Shown in pieces: positions 62,214 through 64,000 of a DNA stretch of 64,000 bases. Origin of the DNA: Paradesertivirga sp965650335 (lineage in GTDB: Bacteria; Bacteroidota; Bacteroidia; Sphingobacteriales; Sphingobacteriaceae). Positions within the stretch are counted from its first letter, which is position 1, and each line of letters starts with the position of its first letter. The stretch is from the NCBI GenBank assembly GCA_965650335.1, contig CBFGOI010000009.1, positions 5,127-69,126 on the forward strand, read 5' to 3'. The notes beneath the pieces were generated by a model, which saw only the letters and a list, made by a program, of their open reading frames with translations, was not told the DNA's origin and did no database searches. The position numbers were made by a program, and so were the translations under genes.

Positions 62214-63899
62214 ATGGATTCAGATATTATAACGAAAGGAAAAATTAAAAAAAAATATTTACAGATTGATAGTTTAGATAACGTCCTTGTGGCACTTCAG
62301 GATCTCAAACAGGGGGATGAGATAATTGTTGGAGGGAAATCTTTTAATTTATCGGATGATGTAAGAGCAAAGCATAAGTTCTCTCTTACGCATTTAGAAA
62401 AAGGAGATAATGTTATTATGTATGGAGTTTTAGTCGGTAAAGCTTCAATAAGCATAGCTCAAGGTGCATTATTGTCGCAAGAAAATACAACCCATGCAAC
62501 AAATAATTTTGAGCTTGGTAAGCGGAAATTAGACTGGACTAAGCCGGATGTCTCGTCCTATCTTCACCGGTCTTTTTTAGGTTTTCATCGATCTGACGGT
62601 TCTGTAGGTACTGCCAATTATTGGGTGGTAATTCCTTTAGTTTTTTGTGAAAATAGGAATGTAACTGTTCTTACAGAAGCTTTAATTAACCGTTTAGGAT
62701 ATAAGAAAGCGCAAACTTATGAAAATGAGGTGAATGAGCTGGTGAACTTTTATAATGCAGGAAAATCTGTTGAGGAGATCTTGAATACAGATTTTAACAC
62801 CTCTTATTCGGAGGATATAGATAAAAAAAGGTTATTTGAAAATGTGGATGGTGTAAAGCTGTTAACGCATGATATGGGATGCGGAAGTACTCGAATGGAC
62901 TCTGATGCATTATGTGGACTGCTTGCGGGATACATAACCCATCCAAATGTTGCAGGAGCAACTGTCTTGAGTTTAGGCTGCCAGCATTCCCAAATAAGTA
63001 TTCTAAATGACGAGATCTTTAAACGAGATCCGCACTTCAGCAAACCTCTGGTTATTGTTGAACAACAGACAATGGGAACAGAGAGTAATATGTTGAAGAC
63101 AGCTCTTAAACAAACTTTTGCGGGGCTGATGGAAATAAATAAACAACATCGACAGCCAGCATCTCTATCAAAGCTCTGCATTGGCCTAGAGTGCGGTGGT
63201 TCTGATGGATTCTCAGGCATCTCTGCGAACCCAGCTATCGGGCAGGTTTCAGATATGGTGGTGGCTTTAGGCGGTTCAGTAATTCTTTCAGAGTTCCCGG
63301 AACTTTGTGGGGTTGAACAAAATTTAAGTGACAGATGCGTCGATGAACAAATTGCAACTCGTTTTATGGAATTGATGCGCTCGTATAATGCAAGGGCTGA
63401 ATCTGATGGTTCAGGATTTTATGCTAATCCATCACCTGGTAATATAAAAGATGGTTTAATTACCGATGCTATTAAATCTGCCGGCGCCGCAACAAAGGGA
63501 GGCAGTTCACCAATAGTGGATGTTTTAGATTACCCGGAGAAAGTAAAAAAACAGGGATTGAATTTGTTATGCACTCCTGGTAATGATGTGGAGAGTACTA
63601 CTGCAGAAGTTGCATCGGGCGCAAATATTGTTTTGTTTACTACGGGCTTGGGAACACCAACAGGAAATCCTGTGGCGCCAGTAATAAAACTATCAACAAA
63701 TACTAAAATATATCTTAATATGCCTGATATAATAGATATCGACTGTGGCACTATAATTAGTGGGGAAGAAAATATCGAAGGTGCAGCTAAGAAGATCCTT
63801 GATTATATTATTAAAGTTGCTAGTGGAGAAGTTAAACCTAAAGCAACTTTATTAGAGCAGGACGATTTCATTCCCTGGAGAAGAGGGATTTCATTGTAG
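62214..63899 (+). CDS. uxaA: Altronate dehydratase (UxaA family)
   Basis: This converts D-altronate to 2-keto-3-deoxy-D-gluconate in the isomerase route of galacturonate breakdown. The 561 residues are a fusion of an N-terminal SAF domain (LDNVLVALQDLKQGDEIIVGGKSF, about 20-100) and the C-terminal D-galactarate/altronate dehydratase core: HRSDGSVGTANYWVVIPLVFCENRN, THDMGCGSTRMDSDALCGLLAGY, CIGLECGGSDGFSGISANPAIGQ, and the C-terminal INMPDIIDIDCGT-like region (LNMPDIIDIDCGTIISGEENIEGAA). The conserved Cys residues in CGS, ECGGSD and DCG agree with Fe binding in UxaA. Galactarate dehydratase (GarD) is an alternative. It implies that galacturonate from the locus is fed to central metabolism. The rest of the pathway probably lies right of the window. 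Confidence 0.88.
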   Translation: MDSDIITKGKIKKKYLQIDSLDNVLVALQDLKQGDEIIVGGKSFNLSDDVRAKHKFSLTHLEKGDNVIMYGVLVGKASISIAQGALLSQENTTHATNNFELGKRKLDWTKPDVSSYLHRSFLGFHRSDGSVGTANYWVVIPLVFCENRNVTVLTEALINRLGYKKAQTYENEVNELVNFYNAGKSVEEILNTDFNTSYSEDIDKKRLFENVDGVKLLTHDMGCGSTRMDSDALCGLLAGYITHPNVAGATVLSLGCQHSQISILNDEIFKRDPHFSKPLVIVEQQTMGTESNMLKTALKQTFAGLMEINKQHRQPASLSKLCIGLECGGSDGFSGISANPAIGQVSDMVVALGGSVILSEFPELCGVEQNLSDRCVDEQIATRFMELMRSYNARAESDGSGFYANPSPGNIKDGLITDAIKSAGAATKGGSSPIVDVLDYPEKVKKQGLNLLCTPGNDVESTTAEVASGANIVLFTTGLGTPTGNPVAPVIKLSTNTKIYLNMPDIIDIDCGTIISGEENIEGAAKKILDYIIKVASGEVKPKATLLEQDDFIPWRRGISL

Positions 63900-64000
63900 T
63901 GGAAGAATAGTGTTAATATTTATTAGGTATAGGTCGTTTATTGTTTTAAAAAATCAGTTTATTGAAAAAATTATGGTTATTTTATCCTTAATGTTGTATA

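Noticed and set aside
26533..63899. SusC/SusD pair, expected for a Bacteroidota polysaccharide locus
   Set aside because: Every large frame was assigned to another family; the only TonB-receptor-like protein (11775-14168) is of OMP_b-brl_3 type, outside the locus and without a SusD.
1..64000. CRISPR array, rRNA operon, complete tRNA gene, insertion sequence or transposase gene
   Set aside because: No regularly spaced repeats, no rRNA-like or complete cloverleaf sequence and no transposase-like protein were seen on either strand.
63973..64000. ATG at 63973 as the start of a further gene
   Set aside because: Only nine codons are visible before the window ends, too few to support a call.

Overview
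The window looks like the chromosome of a soil- or plant-associated Bacteroidota, most likely Sphingobacteriaceae (Pedobacter or Mucilaginibacter type). The evidence is an AT-rich composition, several TAnnTTTG-type -7 promoter elements, little sign of Shine-Dalgarno sequences, SPI or SPII signal peptides on nearly every exported protein, Bacteroidota-specific families (OMP_b-brl_3 outer-membrane barrel, PepSY-like proteins, GH97), and a large plant-polysaccharide degradation locus. This is inference from family content; there is no rRNA gene to confirm it.

Left part (1-26.1 kb): envelope and efflux functions. A czcCBA-type heavy-metal RND operon (minus strand, czcA runs off the left edge) is followed by an LTA-synthase/sulfatase-like membrane enzyme, an outer-membrane barrel gene split by an in-frame TGA, two divergent PAP2 phosphatases, an HD-domain protein, an OMP_b-brl_3 barrel and a secreted DUF11-type protein that seems to have lost its C-terminus. 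A plus-strand operon then encodes an OmpR-type response regulator, its histidine kinase, a PepSY-like protein, a complete TolC/adaptor/RND efflux pump, a third PAP2 enzyme and a small EamA-type membrane protein. A 13-bp motif followed at identical spacing by a -7-like element precedes both the response-regulator gene and one PAP2 gene, which suggests that this two-component system controls lipid-phosphate remodelling.

Junction (25.3-26.5 kb): two small divergent HTH/hypothetical genes flank a 38-bp perfect palindrome. They are followed by a predicted promoter, a 20-nt piece that looks exactly like the 3' end of a tRNA without its 5' partner, and a weak terminator. This resembles the scar or distal attachment site of an integrated element, so some or all of the left part may be a genomic island.

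Right part (26.5-64 kb): a carbohydrate-degradation locus of about 37 kb with no SusC/SusD pair inside the window. It encodes three GH29 alpha-L-fucosidases, two tandem GH27, one GH36 and one GH97 enzyme (alpha-galactosidase type), two GH28-like proteins, a GH105 unsaturated uronyl hydrolase, four related but poorly characterised beta-helix proteins (one fused to a five-bladed-propeller module), a GH141-like beta-helix protein with a C-terminal PDZ domain, a BNR_4 propeller, a six-hairpin glycosidase-like protein, a PQQ-type sugar dehydrogenase with its own cytochrome c, an AraC regulator and altronate dehydratase (uxaA). Together they suggest depolymerisation of a fucosylated, alpha-galactosylated pectic polymer, with galacturonate entering the altronate route. 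A roughly 24-bp motif with core CTGAATACTTAG occurs in at least four intergenic regions of the locus, including upstream of the AraC gene itself, and is the best candidate for the locus-specific operator.
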